A program made the position numbers and the translations under genes. The notes under the pieces were generated by a model that saw only the letters and a list, made by a program, of their open reading frames with translations, did no database searches and had not been told where the DNA came from. From an uncultured Clostridia bacterium (lineage in GTDB: Bacteria; Bacillota; Clostridia; Christensenellales; Borkfalkiaceae): DNA of 34,879 nucleotides. Each line of letters starts with the position of its first letter. The first letter of the stretch is position 1. This document shows, one piece after another, positions 8,942-18,298 of the stretch. The stretch lies in assembly GCA_947053545.1 (NCBI GenBank), contig CAMRSY010000015.1:1-34879 (forward strand), in the 5' to 3' direction.

Positions 8942-10897
8942 TTACACCTTCCTCTTGAACATTTTTTCAATTTCATTTTTAGTAAGCTTAACGCAAATCG
9001 GTCTTCCGTGCGGGCACTTCAACCCCATATTGCCGCCAAGCATTTCAAACAGCTTGTCACGTTCGTTTTCAGTTAGTATGTCCCCGCCCTTTACCGCATG
9101 TTTGCACGCCGATTGCGCAATTTTATCCTTTAAAACGTTTGAAAGACTAATTTTTTTAAGTTCGCCAATTTCGGACAGCAATTCACCAAAGAAATTTTTT
9201 AAATTTAAATCAGGCAAATCGGCAGGCATTGAATTTACCCGGAAAGCATTTAATGCCAAAGGCTCGATTTCAAAGCCCATTTGACAAATTATATTTATAT
9301 TTTCATCAATAAACTGTCTCTCTTCAGGATTAACGTTAAAGGTAAAAGGCACAAGCATTTCCTGTTTTAACAATTCTCTTTTCTCTAACTTGGCAATTAG
9401 CCCGTCATAGATAAGCCTTTCGTGCGCCGCGTGCTGGTCGATTATGTAAGCCTCGTCAGATATCTCGTAAATTAAATAGGTTTCAAAAAGTGTTCCGCGG
9501 TATTTATATTGGTTATAAATTATTTTGTTCTGCTCGTACTTTTGCCTCTTTTTGTCCTCTTCTATACTTTTTAAAATCGGGTCGTCACTGTCGCTGCGCA
9601 GTATAAATGAGTTTTCCGCTTTATCGCCTTCGCGGGGCGAAAAATATTTGTACAAAGGCAAATCAGATTCGGCATTTGCCGTTTCACTCGGTTTTTCGTA
9701 TAATTCGAACTTGTTCAAATCGGGTTTCTGCGCAGTTTTTACATTCTTTTTTTCGAATTGTTCGATGCCGACAACACCTTCGAAATTTTTATCGTATACC
9801 TTTTCGCTGCTCACAAATTCCGCGGCGCAAACAGTAGAAGACTTAGGGCTAACCGCGCCCGCAGTATTATTAATTTGGTCAGACCTGTCGCCGACAACAA
9901 AATCAGCCGCCCGTACCGTACCGTCTAAAACAGTTGTTATAATTTTGTACACCGAGCCGTAAATCAATGAATTGTCTGTAAACCTAACGTCGGCTTTATT
10001 CGGATGAACGTTAACGTCAACCATCTCTTCGGGAACCGTAATAAATAAAACGTAAAACGGGTACTGCCTTTTCATCGCATATGCAGAATAGGCGTTGTTT
10101 ATTGCACCCGAAATTGCAAAGTTTTCAATATGACGACCGTTTAAATAAACGTGCTGATAAGTTTTATTTGATTTGAAATAATTCTGATTGCTTATAAAAC
10201 CGCTAATTTTTACGTCGTTTCTTTCCGCTTTGATTTTAAAACAGTTAGGTAACACGCTTGCGCCGTAAACTTGCGTAACCGCCTCTTCAAGACCGCCGCC
10301 GTAAGATTGAAGGGTAAGCTTTCCGTCGACATAATATTTGAAAGAAATATCCGGATACCCCAAAATGTAACGTATTATATAATTTGTTATATCGATTTCT
10401 TCCTTTTTATCCGATTTCATAAACTTGTAGCGTACCGGCGTATTAAAGAAAAATTTGCGTACCGAAATGCTTGTGCCTTTAGGCGACGGTGCGGGGAAAA
10501 CTTTCCCGACGAAATCGCCGTCGCATTCAACTTTATTTCCTTCGGCTCCTTCCACGGCGCTTATAAGCTCGACGCAGGAAATAGATGCTATGGTTGCCAG
10601 AGCTTCGCCGCGGAACCCCAGAGTTTTAATGTGTTCTATATCTTCCAGCTCGCTTATTTTACTTGTCGCATGCGCCATAAACGCCGCGCGCATATCGTCC
10701 TTTTCGATTCCGCAGCCGTTATCCGTTATACGAATCAAATCTTTTCCGCCGCGCTCTATACAAATTTCAATTTCCGTCGCGCCCGCGTCGATACTGTTTT
10801 CCACCAGCTCCTTTACAGCCGAATAGGGTCTGTCGATAACCTCGCCCGCGGCTATGCGGTTGCATAGCATATCCGATAAAAAATTTATTTTCCCCAT
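8942..10897 (-). CDS. mutL: DNA mismatch repair protein MutL
   Basis: MutL couples mismatch recognition by MutS to strand incision. The 651-residue protein has an N-terminal GHKL ATPase (ELVENSIDAGA, DNGCGI, GFRGEAL in the first 110 residues), a long variable linker (about 340-450) and a C-terminal endonuclease domain. That domain shows DQHAAHE at residues 487-493, ACKHAVKGGD, and CPHGRP close to the end, so this is the nicking type found in bacteria without MutH. The last acidic position of the DQHA-x2-E-x4-E motif is Asp498 instead of Glu, a conservative change. Its ATG overlaps the mutS stop by one base (TAATG). Confidence 0.97.
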   Translation of the reverse strand: MGKINFLSDMLCNRIAAGEVIDRPYSAVKELVENSIDAGATEIEICIERGGKDLIRITDNGCGIEKDDMRAAFMAHATSKISELEDIEHIKTLGFRGEALATIASISCVELISAVEGAEGNKVECDGDFVGKVFPAPSPKGTSISVRKFFFNTPVRYKFMKSDKKEEIDITNYIIRYILGYPDISFKYYVDGKLTLQSYGGGLEEAVTQVYGASVLPNCFKIKAERNDVKISGFISNQNYFKSNKTYQHVYLNGRHIENFAISGAINNAYSAYAMKRQYPFYVLFITVPEEMVDVNVHPNKADVRFTDNSLIYGSVYKIITTVLDGTVRAADFVVGDRSDQINNTAGAVSPKSSTVCAAEFVSSEKVYDKNFEGVVGIEQFEKKNVKTAQKPDLNKFELYEKPSETANAESDLPLYKYFSPREGDKAENSFILRSDSDDPILKSIEEDKKRQKYEQNKIIYNQYKYRGTLFETYLIYEISDEAYIIDQHAAHERLIYDGLIAKLEKRELLKQEMLVPFTFNVNPEERQFIDENINIICQMGFEIEPLALNAFRVNSMPADLPDLNLKNFFGELLSEIGELKKISLSNVLKDKIAQSACKHAVKGGDILTENERDKLFEMLGGNMGLKCPHGRPICVKLTKNEIEKMFKRKV

Positions 10898-13485
10898 TAT
10901 TTCACCTTTTCAACCAAGTCGGACAGCACCATAAACGCCTGCATTGGCGAAATATTATTTAAATCGATTTCGCTTAAAATCTTCTCTATTTCGCTTCGAT
11001 GCTCGGTTTCGCTGTTCTCTTCTGCGAATTTTTCCAAATTTGCATTAATTTCGCCGCTTTCAACCGCTTTTAAAATAACTTTGGCCCTTTCGGTTACGCA
11101 CGCGGGAACACCTGCAAGCGAAGCTACCTCGATACCGAAACTCCTGTTGGCGCCGCCGCGCATAATTTTTCGTAAAAATACTATTGTTCCGTTAAAATCT
11201 TTAACCGCTATTTTATAATTTTTAACGCCGTCAAGTTTATTTTCAAGCTGTAAAAGCTCGTGATAATGGGTGGCAAACAGTGTTTTTGCGCCTATTTTGT
11301 TTGTAATATGCTCGATAACCGCCCAAGCTATGCTAAGTCCGTCAAACGTGCTTGTACCGCGCCCCACCTCGTCTAAAATTAAAAGACTGTTTTTTGTGGC
11401 ATTCTGCAATATAGCCGCAACCTCAATCATTTCAACCATAAACGTGGACTGATTTAATATAAGATTGTCGCTAGCCCCCACTCTGGTGAAAATTCTGTCT
11501 ATTACCGGTATGCTGGCATACTTTGCGGGCACAAAACAACCCAAATGAGCCATAATAGCAATTATCGCATTCTGACGCATATATGTGCTTTTACCCGCCA
11601 TGTTAGGTCCCGTAATAATCAGCGTGCGGTTTTCTTCGTCAAGTAGCACGTCGTTTGCTACAAATTTTTCTTTAGTTAAAAGCTCCACTACGGGATGTCT
11701 GCCCTCTTTGATAATCATGGGACTGTCGCTTTCAACTATTTGCGGACGTACATAATTGTTGCTCTTCGACGTTTCGGCGAACGAAACTAAAATATCCAGC
11801 CGTGCAATACATTCGGATATGCTCTTCAAACTGTTTATCACCGAGAGCAGTTTGTTTTTAAGCTCTTTGTAAAGATACGCCTCGAGTTTTAACGCGCTTT
11901 CCTCGCAGGAAAGCACTTTTTCTTCAAGCTCTTTCAGCTCTTCAGTGTAATATCTTTCGGCGTTGGCAAGCGTTTGCCTTCTGTGATAATGCTCCGGAAC
12001 CGCGTCTTTAAACGATTTAGAAACCTCTATGTAATATCCGAAAACCCTGTTATAGCCTATTTTCAGCGTACGGATACCGGTTTCGTCGCGTTCCCTGGAT
12101 TCGATATCTACGATATATTTTGCGGCATTATTCTTAATGTCGCGCAACTCGTCCAGCCGCGCGTCCAATCCCTTCTTTATATATCCGCCGTCTCTCAACG
12201 TTTTAGGAGTATTTTCATCCGTAATAGTTCGGTTTATCAAATTTGCTACGTCGCTTAAATCGGTAAGTCCGCTGCTTATATCGCGTAAAATTTTTGATTG
12301 AAAACCGCTTAAACGGAATTTCAAACCGGGGATAACCAACAGCGACTGAGACAAAGCAAGACAGTCTAGCGGCATAATTTCGTTGTTTGAAATTTTACCG
12401 CTAAGTCTTTCTATATCTTTAACTTGTTTTAAAAGTTCGCAAATTCCTACCCTGACGACAGTTGCGTTAAAAAGCTCTTCAACTCCGTCAAGACGGTAAT
12501 TAATTTTATCGACATTTACCAAAGGCGATAAAATAAGATTATTAAGCATACGCGCGCCCATATTAGTACAGGTTTTATCCAGCACCCATAAAAGCGACCC
12601 GTATTTTTTGTTTTCGCCTAAATTCCTAATTATTTCAAGATTTTTTATTGCCGTCATATCCAGTTGCATACTGCCCGCAACCGAAACGTATTTAACTCCG
12701 TCAATGTTGGCGAGGGTGTGTTTCTGCGTTTCTTTAAGGTACTCGATAAGTGCGCCTGCAGCGCAAATTGCCCCCTTTTTACCCTCCATTCCGAAAGCGG
12801 CAAGCGAGTTAGCGTTAAGCTGTGCCAGCAGGCATTTGTTTGCCGCCGCAAAATTAAACGCCCAGCCGGGATACGAAGAAAACGGCGGCAACGCGCCCCT
12901 TGCAACCTCGGGTAAATCTCTTGCGGCAAACAGCATATCATCGTTACTTATAATCTCTTTAACCGCAAGTTTTAAAAGCTGATTAACCGCCTGTTTTAAC
13001 GACTGTTCACCGCCGAACTGCGTAGCACACAGTTCACCCGTCGTTATATCGGCCCAGGACACGGCTATTTCTTCATTTTCTTTATAAACAGAACAAATGT
13101 AATTATTCTGCTTTTCGTCCAAACTGTCTTCCGACGTAACCGTACCCGCTGTAACTACCCTTAAAACCTGCCTTTCCACCAGACCCTTAGCCTCGGAAGC
13201 GTCCTGCGTTTGTTCGCATATAGCTACTTTTTCACCCAACGCCACAAGTTTTGCAATATAGCTGTCCGCCGCGTGAAACGGAACTCCGCACATAGGCGCG
13301 CGCTTTTCAAGCCCGCAGTCTCTGCCCGTTAAAGTTAAACCGAGCAACTGCGAAGCTTTGACAGCGTCGTCGAAAAACATTTCGTAAAAGTCACCCAAAC
13401 GGTAAAATACAAGACAGTCTTTATACTTGTCCTTTACCTTAACGTAGTGCTTCATCATATCCGAAAGTTCGCCTTTCTTTCCCAT
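10897..13485 (-). CDS. mutS: DNA mismatch repair protein MutS
   Basis: MutS binds base-base mismatches and small loops and uses ATP to switch to a sliding clamp that recruits MutL. The 862-residue protein has the mismatch-reading Phe-x-Glu in GDFYEMF (F33, E35). The Walker A is GPNMAGKST (626-634), followed by the Walker B and signature segment LLILDEVGRGTSTFDGLSIAWA. The C-terminus carries a helix-turn-helix dimerisation region. Length and order are typical of MutS1. It starts 16 bases after miaB and is coupled to mutL. Confidence 0.98.
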   Translation of the reverse strand: MGKKGELSDMMKHYVKVKDKYKDCLVFYRLGDFYEMFFDDAVKASQLLGLTLTGRDCGLEKRAPMCGVPFHAADSYIAKLVALGEKVAICEQTQDASEAKGLVERQVLRVVTAGTVTSEDSLDEKQNNYICSVYKENEEIAVSWADITTGELCATQFGGEQSLKQAVNQLLKLAVKEIISNDDMLFAARDLPEVARGALPPFSSYPGWAFNFAAANKCLLAQLNANSLAAFGMEGKKGAICAAGALIEYLKETQKHTLANIDGVKYVSVAGSMQLDMTAIKNLEIIRNLGENKKYGSLLWVLDKTCTNMGARMLNNLILSPLVNVDKINYRLDGVEELFNATVVRVGICELLKQVKDIERLSGKISNNEIMPLDCLALSQSLLVIPGLKFRLSGFQSKILRDISSGLTDLSDVANLINRTITDENTPKTLRDGGYIKKGLDARLDELRDIKNNAAKYIVDIESRERDETGIRTLKIGYNRVFGYYIEVSKSFKDAVPEHYHRRQTLANAERYYTEELKELEEKVLSCEESALKLEAYLYKELKNKLLSVINSLKSISECIARLDILVSFAETSKSNNYVRPQIVESDSPMIIKEGRHPVVELLTKEKFVANDVLLDEENRTLIITGPNMAGKSTYMRQNAIIAIMAHLGCFVPAKYASIPVIDRIFTRVGASDNLILNQSTFMVEMIEVAAILQNATKNSLLILDEVGRGTSTFDGLSIAWAVIEHITNKIGAKTLFATHYHELLQLENKLDGVKNYKIAVKDFNGTIVFLRKIMRGGANRSFGIEVASLAGVPACVTERAKVILKAVESGEINANLEKFAEENSETEHRSEIEKILSEIDLNNISPMQAFMVLSDLVEKVK

Positions 13486-13501
13486 TTGTATCCCCTTAAT
13501 T

Positions 13502-14815
13502 TTATACGGTTTTGCCTATCAGGGCAATTCCGTTTGCCTCTTCCACACGTACGTTGACAAATTGCCCGGTTAAATCGCATTCGCCTTTAAAATATACCAT
13601 TCGGCCGTACTCGTTTCTTCCCTGGTACATACCTCGTTTACCGTCGTAATCCTCGCATAATACGTTAACCGTTTGACCTACGAATTTTGCCGAATGTTTA
13701 CGTGTTTGCTGATTAACCAGTTCCACAAGCTCCATAATTCTGCGCTTGCATATCTCTTCCGGTATCTGATTTTCCATTTTTGCCGCTACGGTGCCGTCGC
13801 GCCGGGAATAAACAAAAGTAAACGCCGATGCAAAATCAACTTTTTTCACCAGCTCTAAAGTATCGTTAAAATCCAGCTCGGTTTCACCGGGAAAACCGAC
13901 GATTATATCGGTTGTTATGGCGCAATCCGGCACATACTTTCGCAAAATATCCACTTTTTTAAGATAGTCGGACGACGTGTACCGCCTGTTCATAGCCGCC
14001 AGCACGCTGTCGGACCCGCTTTGCACCGGCAGATGCACGCAATGACATATTTTGCGGTTGGAAGCTATCACTTTGGCAAGCTCTTCCGAAAAATCCTTCG
14101 GGTGACTTGTCATAAAACGCAGCCTGAAATCGCCTTCTATTTTTGCAACCTTATCCAAAAGCTCGTAAAAAGGTATGTCGGCGCCGTAATTGCCGTATGA
14201 ATTGACGTTTTGCCCCAGAAGAGTAATTTCTTTATACCCTTCCGCCACCAACGACCGGACTTCTTTTATAATATTTTCGGATTTTCTGCTTCTCTCCCGC
14301 CCGCGAACATAGGGAACTATGCAGTACGAGCAAAAATTGTTGCAGCCGTACGTAATGTTTACCCACGCGTTAGGGTAGCTTGTCCTAAACGGCTTATCAC
14401 CTTCCGAAACGGTACCGTCGCATTCCTCGATTTCAATTAAAACTTTTTTGCGCTTTCTTTTTTCTTCGATGTAATCTTTAAGCTTGTTTAAATTGTGGGT
14501 GCCGAAAATTATGTCCACATAAGGAAATTTTTCGTGCAAATCGTCCGCTTTTTTAATTTGCTGCGTAAGACAGCCGCCGACCGCAATAATCATGTCGCGC
14601 TTTTTCGCCTTTAATTTTTTAAGCATACCAATGTTGCCGTAGGCGTGGTTTTCGGCGTTTTCCCTTATACAGCAGGTATTAAATACTACTATATCGGCGT
14701 CTTCCATGCAAGGGCAGCTTTTGTATCCTAATTCAGACAATATGCCCGCAATTTTTTCCGATTCGTGTACGTTCATCTGACAGCCGTACGTTACTATGTG
14801 ATAAAACTTATCCAT
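13502..14815 (-). CDS. miaB: tRNA-2-methylthio-N6-dimethylallyladenosine synthase
   Basis: MiaB is a radical-SAM methylthiotransferase that turns i6A37 into ms2i6A37. From the ATG at 14815 the protein has 437 residues. The N-terminal UPF0004 domain has TYGCQMNVHES, FNTCCIRENA and VGGCLTQ, whose three Cys bind the auxiliary cluster. The radical-SAM motif is CNNFCSYC, and a C-terminal TRAM domain follows. Upstream in-frame starts (to 14851) would add 12 residues with no family counterpart and run through the promoter. No Shine-Dalgarno precedes the ATG; the transcript may be leaderless. It heads the mutS-mutL-miaA operon. Confidence 0.96.
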   Translation of the reverse strand: MDKFYHIVTYGCQMNVHESEKIAGILSELGYKSCPCMEDADIVVFNTCCIRENAENHAYGNIGMLKKLKAKKRDMIIAVGGCLTQQIKKADDLHEKFPYVDIIFGTHNLNKLKDYIEEKRKRKKVLIEIEECDGTVSEGDKPFRTSYPNAWVNITYGCNNFCSYCIVPYVRGRERSRKSENIIKEVRSLVAEGYKEITLLGQNVNSYGNYGADIPFYELLDKVAKIEGDFRLRFMTSHPKDFSEELAKVIASNRKICHCVHLPVQSGSDSVLAAMNRRYTSSDYLKKVDILRKYVPDCAITTDIIVGFPGETELDFNDTLELVKKVDFASAFTFVYSRRDGTVAAKMENQIPEEICKRRIMELVELVNQQTRKHSAKFVGQTVNVLCEDYDGKRGMYQGRNEYGRMVYFKGECDLTGQFVNVRVEEANGIALIGKTV

Positions 14816-14822
14816 AATATCA

Positions 14823-14851
14823 ATTATAACTTTTTTGAATTTAATTTTCAA
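14823..14851 (-). promoter_or_regulatory. sigma-A promoter of the miaB-mutS-mutL-miaA operon
   Basis: Minus strand: TTGAAA at 14851-14846, 17-base spacer, consensus TATAAT at 14828-14823. With usual spacing the transcript would begin near 14816, one base before the miaB ATG at 14815. Confidence 0.72.
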
Positions 14852-14893
14852 TTAAATTGCAATAAATATTTCAATTTAAGAATACTAAATGTG

Positions 14894-17095
14894 ATGAATA
14901 AAGCCATTAAAATAATTCTGATAATTTTCATTTGCATAGCAACGGCTGTCAGCATAGCGTTAGCGTCGTTTTTTATTATAACCTCCGGCACAACTTTACA
15001 GCCCGAAAAACTTATTGATTATACGAAAACCATATCGGTTTTCGACGACAGGTCGCAAAAAATCGAGGACGCTTCGTACGAAACAAAAAAGCAAAGCGTT
15101 AAATTCGAAAACCTTAATGACGACACGGTAAACGCATTTATAGCTTCAGAGGACAGAAATTTTTATAAGCACAACGGGCTTAACTATAAACGTATGCTTA
15201 AAGCGCTATATAAAAATCTTACGTCTCACTCGTTTAAAGAGGGCGCCTCCACCATAAGCCAGCAACTGATTAAAAACACGCATTTAAGCAGCGACAAAAC
15301 AATTACCAGAAAATTAAAGGAAATTAAACTTACAAAACAACTGGAAAGACGGTACGGCAAAGATAAAATTTTAGAGATGTATCTTAATACGATATATTTC
15401 GGGCACAACTGCTTCGGTTTGCAGAGCGCGGCAAATTTCTATTTCGGCAAACCCGCTTCGGAACTCGATTTGGAGCAGAGTGCAACGCTCGTCGGGCTTT
15501 TAACCTCGCCCAATAATTATTCGCCGTTCAAAAACCCCAAAAAATGCATCGACCGCCGCAATACCGTTCTTAAAAATATGCTTGATTGCTCGTTTATAGA
15601 CAGGCAGACTTACGAAAACGCCGTTGACCTGCCGCTAAGCGCCTCACGCGAGAACAGCAAACAAAATTCATTGTCTTATTTAAGCGCCGTATTCGACGAG
15701 TTTGAAGAACTGGATATCGACCCGTACGGACAGTTTTCCGAACTGAACATTAAAACTTATTTCAACCGCGAAATTCAGCAAAAGTTAAACAGGCTTGCCG
15801 CCGAAAACAGCGACTATTCGTACTTTGTAAGAAACAACTTCGGCGGAGTGTCCGCTTTTAAATCGTCCGTGGGCAACGCAAAACGCCAGATAGGCTCGAC
15901 GGCAAAACCTCTTTTCGTTTACGCACCTGCAATAGAAGAAAAGAAAATTAATATATTTACGAAAATTACCGACGAACCCATTAATTACGGCGGTTATACG
16001 CCTGAAAATTTCGATAAAAAATATCACGGCCGAGTTACTGTTGCCGACAGTATTAAATATAGTTACAATATTCCCGCCGTAAAAACGTTAAATGCTTTGA
16101 ATCTGGACTCCGTAGAAAAATACGCTGCAAAAATGGGCATAAGCTTATCGCAGGAAGATAAAAATCTGTCGCTCGCGTTAGGCAGCATGAAAGAAGGATT
16201 AACGTTAAAAAAGCTTTGCGACGCGTATTCGGTATTCCCTAACGGAGGAAACTTTACACCCTCGCGCTTCATTAAAGAAATAAGCGACCAGAACGGAAAA
16301 GTGATTTACAGCAATGAAAACAAATTTCAAAAAGTATTTTCGCAGGGCACCTGTTCACTAATAAACGAAATTTTATGCGACACCGCAAAGTCGGGTACGG
16401 CAAAAAAACTGAAAGACTGTACCGTTGACGTAGCGTGCAAAACAGGAACTTGCGGAAACAAAGAAGGCAATACCGACGCTTACTCCGTCGCATATACCGC
16501 CGACTACTGTATAGGCGTCTGGCTGGGCGATAAAAATAATAACAGGTTAAATGTAACCGGCGGCAAAGATTGCTGTGAAATATTAAAACAAATTTTAACC
16601 GAAACGGAAAGTAGCGGATTAAAATTAGAAAAATGCAATGGTACCGAAAAAATAGAAATTGACCGCGAGGAATACGAAAAAAACGATAAAATACTGCTAT
16701 GCGATGTAAACACTCCTAAACTGAACAGACTTACGGTAAAATGTTTAAGCAATCATTTGCCTAATGAACGGACAACAAGATTTACCTGCCCAACCATCAT
16801 AAAACCGACCATTTCCGTTAATAATAACGAAATCACTATGCAATTATGTCAGACAAAGTACTATTCATACTTGATAAAAAGAAATGGTACGGTAATTTAT
16901 GACGGAAACTGGAAAGAAAAAATAACCGATTCTCCACCCGACGGCGAGTACGAATATTCGGTTACACCCTATTTCTTAAAAGACGGTAAAATATTTTACG
17001 GTAAAGAAATAACCTTACCCAGAATTATAGTACGCAGCAGTAAAACAGACGAGAAAGTTCCGGATATTGTGTATAAAGACTGGTATAACCAGTAA
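14894..17095 (+). CDS. class A penicillin-binding protein (glycosyltransferase and transpeptidase)
   Basis: This bifunctional enzyme polymerises lipid II into glycan strands and cross-links the peptides. From the ATG at 14894 the protein has 733 residues: a signal anchor (about 5-28), then a GT51 domain. That domain has SEDRNFYKHNG with catalytic Glu86, EGASTISQQL and KDKILEMYLNTIYFG. The penicillin-binding domain has S335-T-A-K338, S390-Y-N and K516-T-G. A C-terminal beta-rich tail follows. No Shine-Dalgarno is obvious; a GTG lies directly before the ATG, and an upstream ORF extension to 14765 would overlap miaB and its promoter. It is monocistronic, divergent from miaB and convergent with thiI. 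Confidence 0.95.
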   Translation: MNKAIKIILIIFICIATAVSIALASFFIITSGTTLQPEKLIDYTKTISVFDDRSQKIEDASYETKKQSVKFENLNDDTVNAFIASEDRNFYKHNGLNYKRMLKALYKNLTSHSFKEGASTISQQLIKNTHLSSDKTITRKLKEIKLTKQLERRYGKDKILEMYLNTIYFGHNCFGLQSAANFYFGKPASELDLEQSATLVGLLTSPNNYSPFKNPKKCIDRRNTVLKNMLDCSFIDRQTYENAVDLPLSASRENSKQNSLSYLSAVFDEFEELDIDPYGQFSELNIKTYFNREIQQKLNRLAAENSDYSYFVRNNFGGVSAFKSSVGNAKRQIGSTAKPLFVYAPAIEEKKINIFTKITDEPINYGGYTPENFDKKYHGRVTVADSIKYSYNIPAVKTLNALNLDSVEKYAAKMGISLSQEDKNLSLALGSMKEGLTLKKLCDAYSVFPNGGNFTPSRFIKEISDQNGKVIYSNENKFQKVFSQGTCSLINEILCDTAKSGTAKKLKDCTVDVACKTGTCGNKEGNTDAYSVAYTADYCIGVWLGDKNNNRLNVTGGKDCCEILKQILTETESSGLKLEKCNGTEKIEIDREEYEKNDKILLCDVNTPKLNRLTVKCLSNHLPNERTTRFTCPTIIKPTISVNNNEITMQLCQTKYYSYLIKRNGTVIYDGNWKEKITDSPPDGEYEYSVTPYFLKDGKIFYGKEITLPRIIVRSSKTDEKVPDIVYKDWYNQ

Positions 17096-17107
17096 TTTTA
17101 AAAACTA

Positions 17108-17137
17108 AAAAAGCGTTTCTTTTATGAAACGCTTTTT
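17108..17137. terminator. bidirectional terminator between the PBP gene and thiI
   Basis: Perfect 12-bp stem AAAAAGCGTTTC / GAAACGCTTTTT with a six-base loop. A and T runs on both flanks suit it to stop the PBP transcript (plus) and the argG-to-thiI transcript (minus), whose last stop is at 17143. Confidence 0.9.
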
Positions 17138-17142
17138 ATCTA

Positions 17143-18297
17143 TCATATCTTCATTATTTCCAAAGAGGAAAGCGCCTCTGAAATTAAACCTTCTACGTCA
17201 AGTTTAGCTTCTTCCGCCAAAACGTCGTTTATTTTAGGCCGTATAACAGGATGCTTAGGAAGAAATACCGTGCAGCAATCTTCATAAGGTCTTATCGAAA
17301 TATCGAAGGCTCCCATAGCTCTGCTTCGTTCGATTATTTCGTTTTTATCGAATCCGCAAAGAGGCCGTAAAACAGGCAGTTTTTCTACCACGCTACCGGA
17401 TGACGTCATCCCCTCTATCGTCTGACTTGCCACCTGTCCTAAACTTTCACCTGTGATAATGCACTGTGCACCGCACCCGATCGCAAGTTTTTCGGCAATT
17501 CGCATCATAAAGCGCCTTAACAGCGTTACCATAAAATCGCCGTTGCACTTTTTATGAATTTCCTCTTGAATATGCGTAACTTTTACGATATTCAATTTCG
17601 TTCCGCACGAATACTCGCCCAACACTTTGGCTAGCTCTTCAACCTTTTCCCTTGCTTGCATATTGGTGTAAGGATAACTGTGAAAGTGCACGCAGTCTAA
17701 TTTCATTCCGCGCTTAGCCATCATATATCCCGCCACAGGGCTGTCAATGCCGCCCGATATCAACAGCATTCCCTTACCGGCCGTTCCAACTGGCATACCG
17801 CCCACACCGCCAATAAGATTTCCAAACACCAAAGCAGTGCCGTTTTCACGTATGTCTATGCCAACAACCGTTTGCGGACAGTGAACGTCGACCCGTAAAT
17901 TTTTGTTATGCCCCAGCAATTTTCCGCCTATTTCTGCGTTCAACTGCATAGAATTTAATGGAAAGGTTTTATCCGCCCTGTGAGTTTCAACTTTAAACGT
18001 ACCCGATAGCGGCGCAACGGTTATCACTGCTCCAAATATTTCGTCGACCGAAGATCTAACTTTTTTTGCTATACTCAGCGTATGTACGCCGAAAACATTT
18101 TTCAGCTTGTTTAGTATCTGTCCGCCGTTATCTTCGTCAAACTCCTCTATTACGTATCTGCCGCTTTGTTTTCGTATTACGTGCTTAATACCTTTCAGGG
18201 CTTTTTCCATATTTTCGGCAAATATCCGTTCGAAATAGCCGCGGTTATTACCCTTTAAATGAATTTCGCAGTAACGTACTATTATTACGCTTTCCAT
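17143..18297 (-). CDS. thiI: tRNA 4-thiouridine synthase ThiI
   Basis: ThiI adenylates U8 of tRNA and inserts sulfur to form 4-thiouridine; in some bacteria it also feeds thiazole synthesis. The 384-residue protein has an N-terminal ferredoxin-like and THUMP region (about 1-165) for tRNA binding and a PP-loop SGGIDSPVAG near residue 180. YEDCCTVFLPKHPVIRPK near the C-terminus includes the conserved Cys pair. The rhodanese domain of E. coli ThiI is absent, as in Bacillus, where a dedicated desulfurase hands over sulfur directly. The desulfurase gene immediately upstream (one base between stop and start, TGATATG) fits that arrangement. Confidence 0.96.
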   Translation of the reverse strand: MESVIIVRYCEIHLKGNNRGYFERIFAENMEKALKGIKHVIRKQSGRYVIEEFDEDNGGQILNKLKNVFGVHTLSIAKKVRSSVDEIFGAVITVAPLSGTFKVETHRADKTFPLNSMQLNAEIGGKLLGHNKNLRVDVHCPQTVVGIDIRENGTALVFGNLIGGVGGMPVGTAGKGMLLISGGIDSPVAGYMMAKRGMKLDCVHFHSYPYTNMQAREKVEELAKVLGEYSCGTKLNIVKVTHIQEEIHKKCNGDFMVTLLRRFMMRIAEKLAIGCGAQCIITGESLGQVASQTIEGMTSSGSVVEKLPVLRPLCGFDKNEIIERSRAMGAFDISIRPYEDCCTVFLPKHPVIRPKINDVLAEEAKLDVEGLISEALSSLEIMKI

Positions 18298-18298
18298 A

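Noticed and set aside
10271-10867. 198-residue open frame antisense to mutL
   Set aside because: Composition is that of a reverse-strand shadow; mutL is certain in this place.
14816-14851. Longer N-terminus for MiaB
   Set aside because: The extra 12 residues have no family counterpart and would be encoded by the promoter itself.
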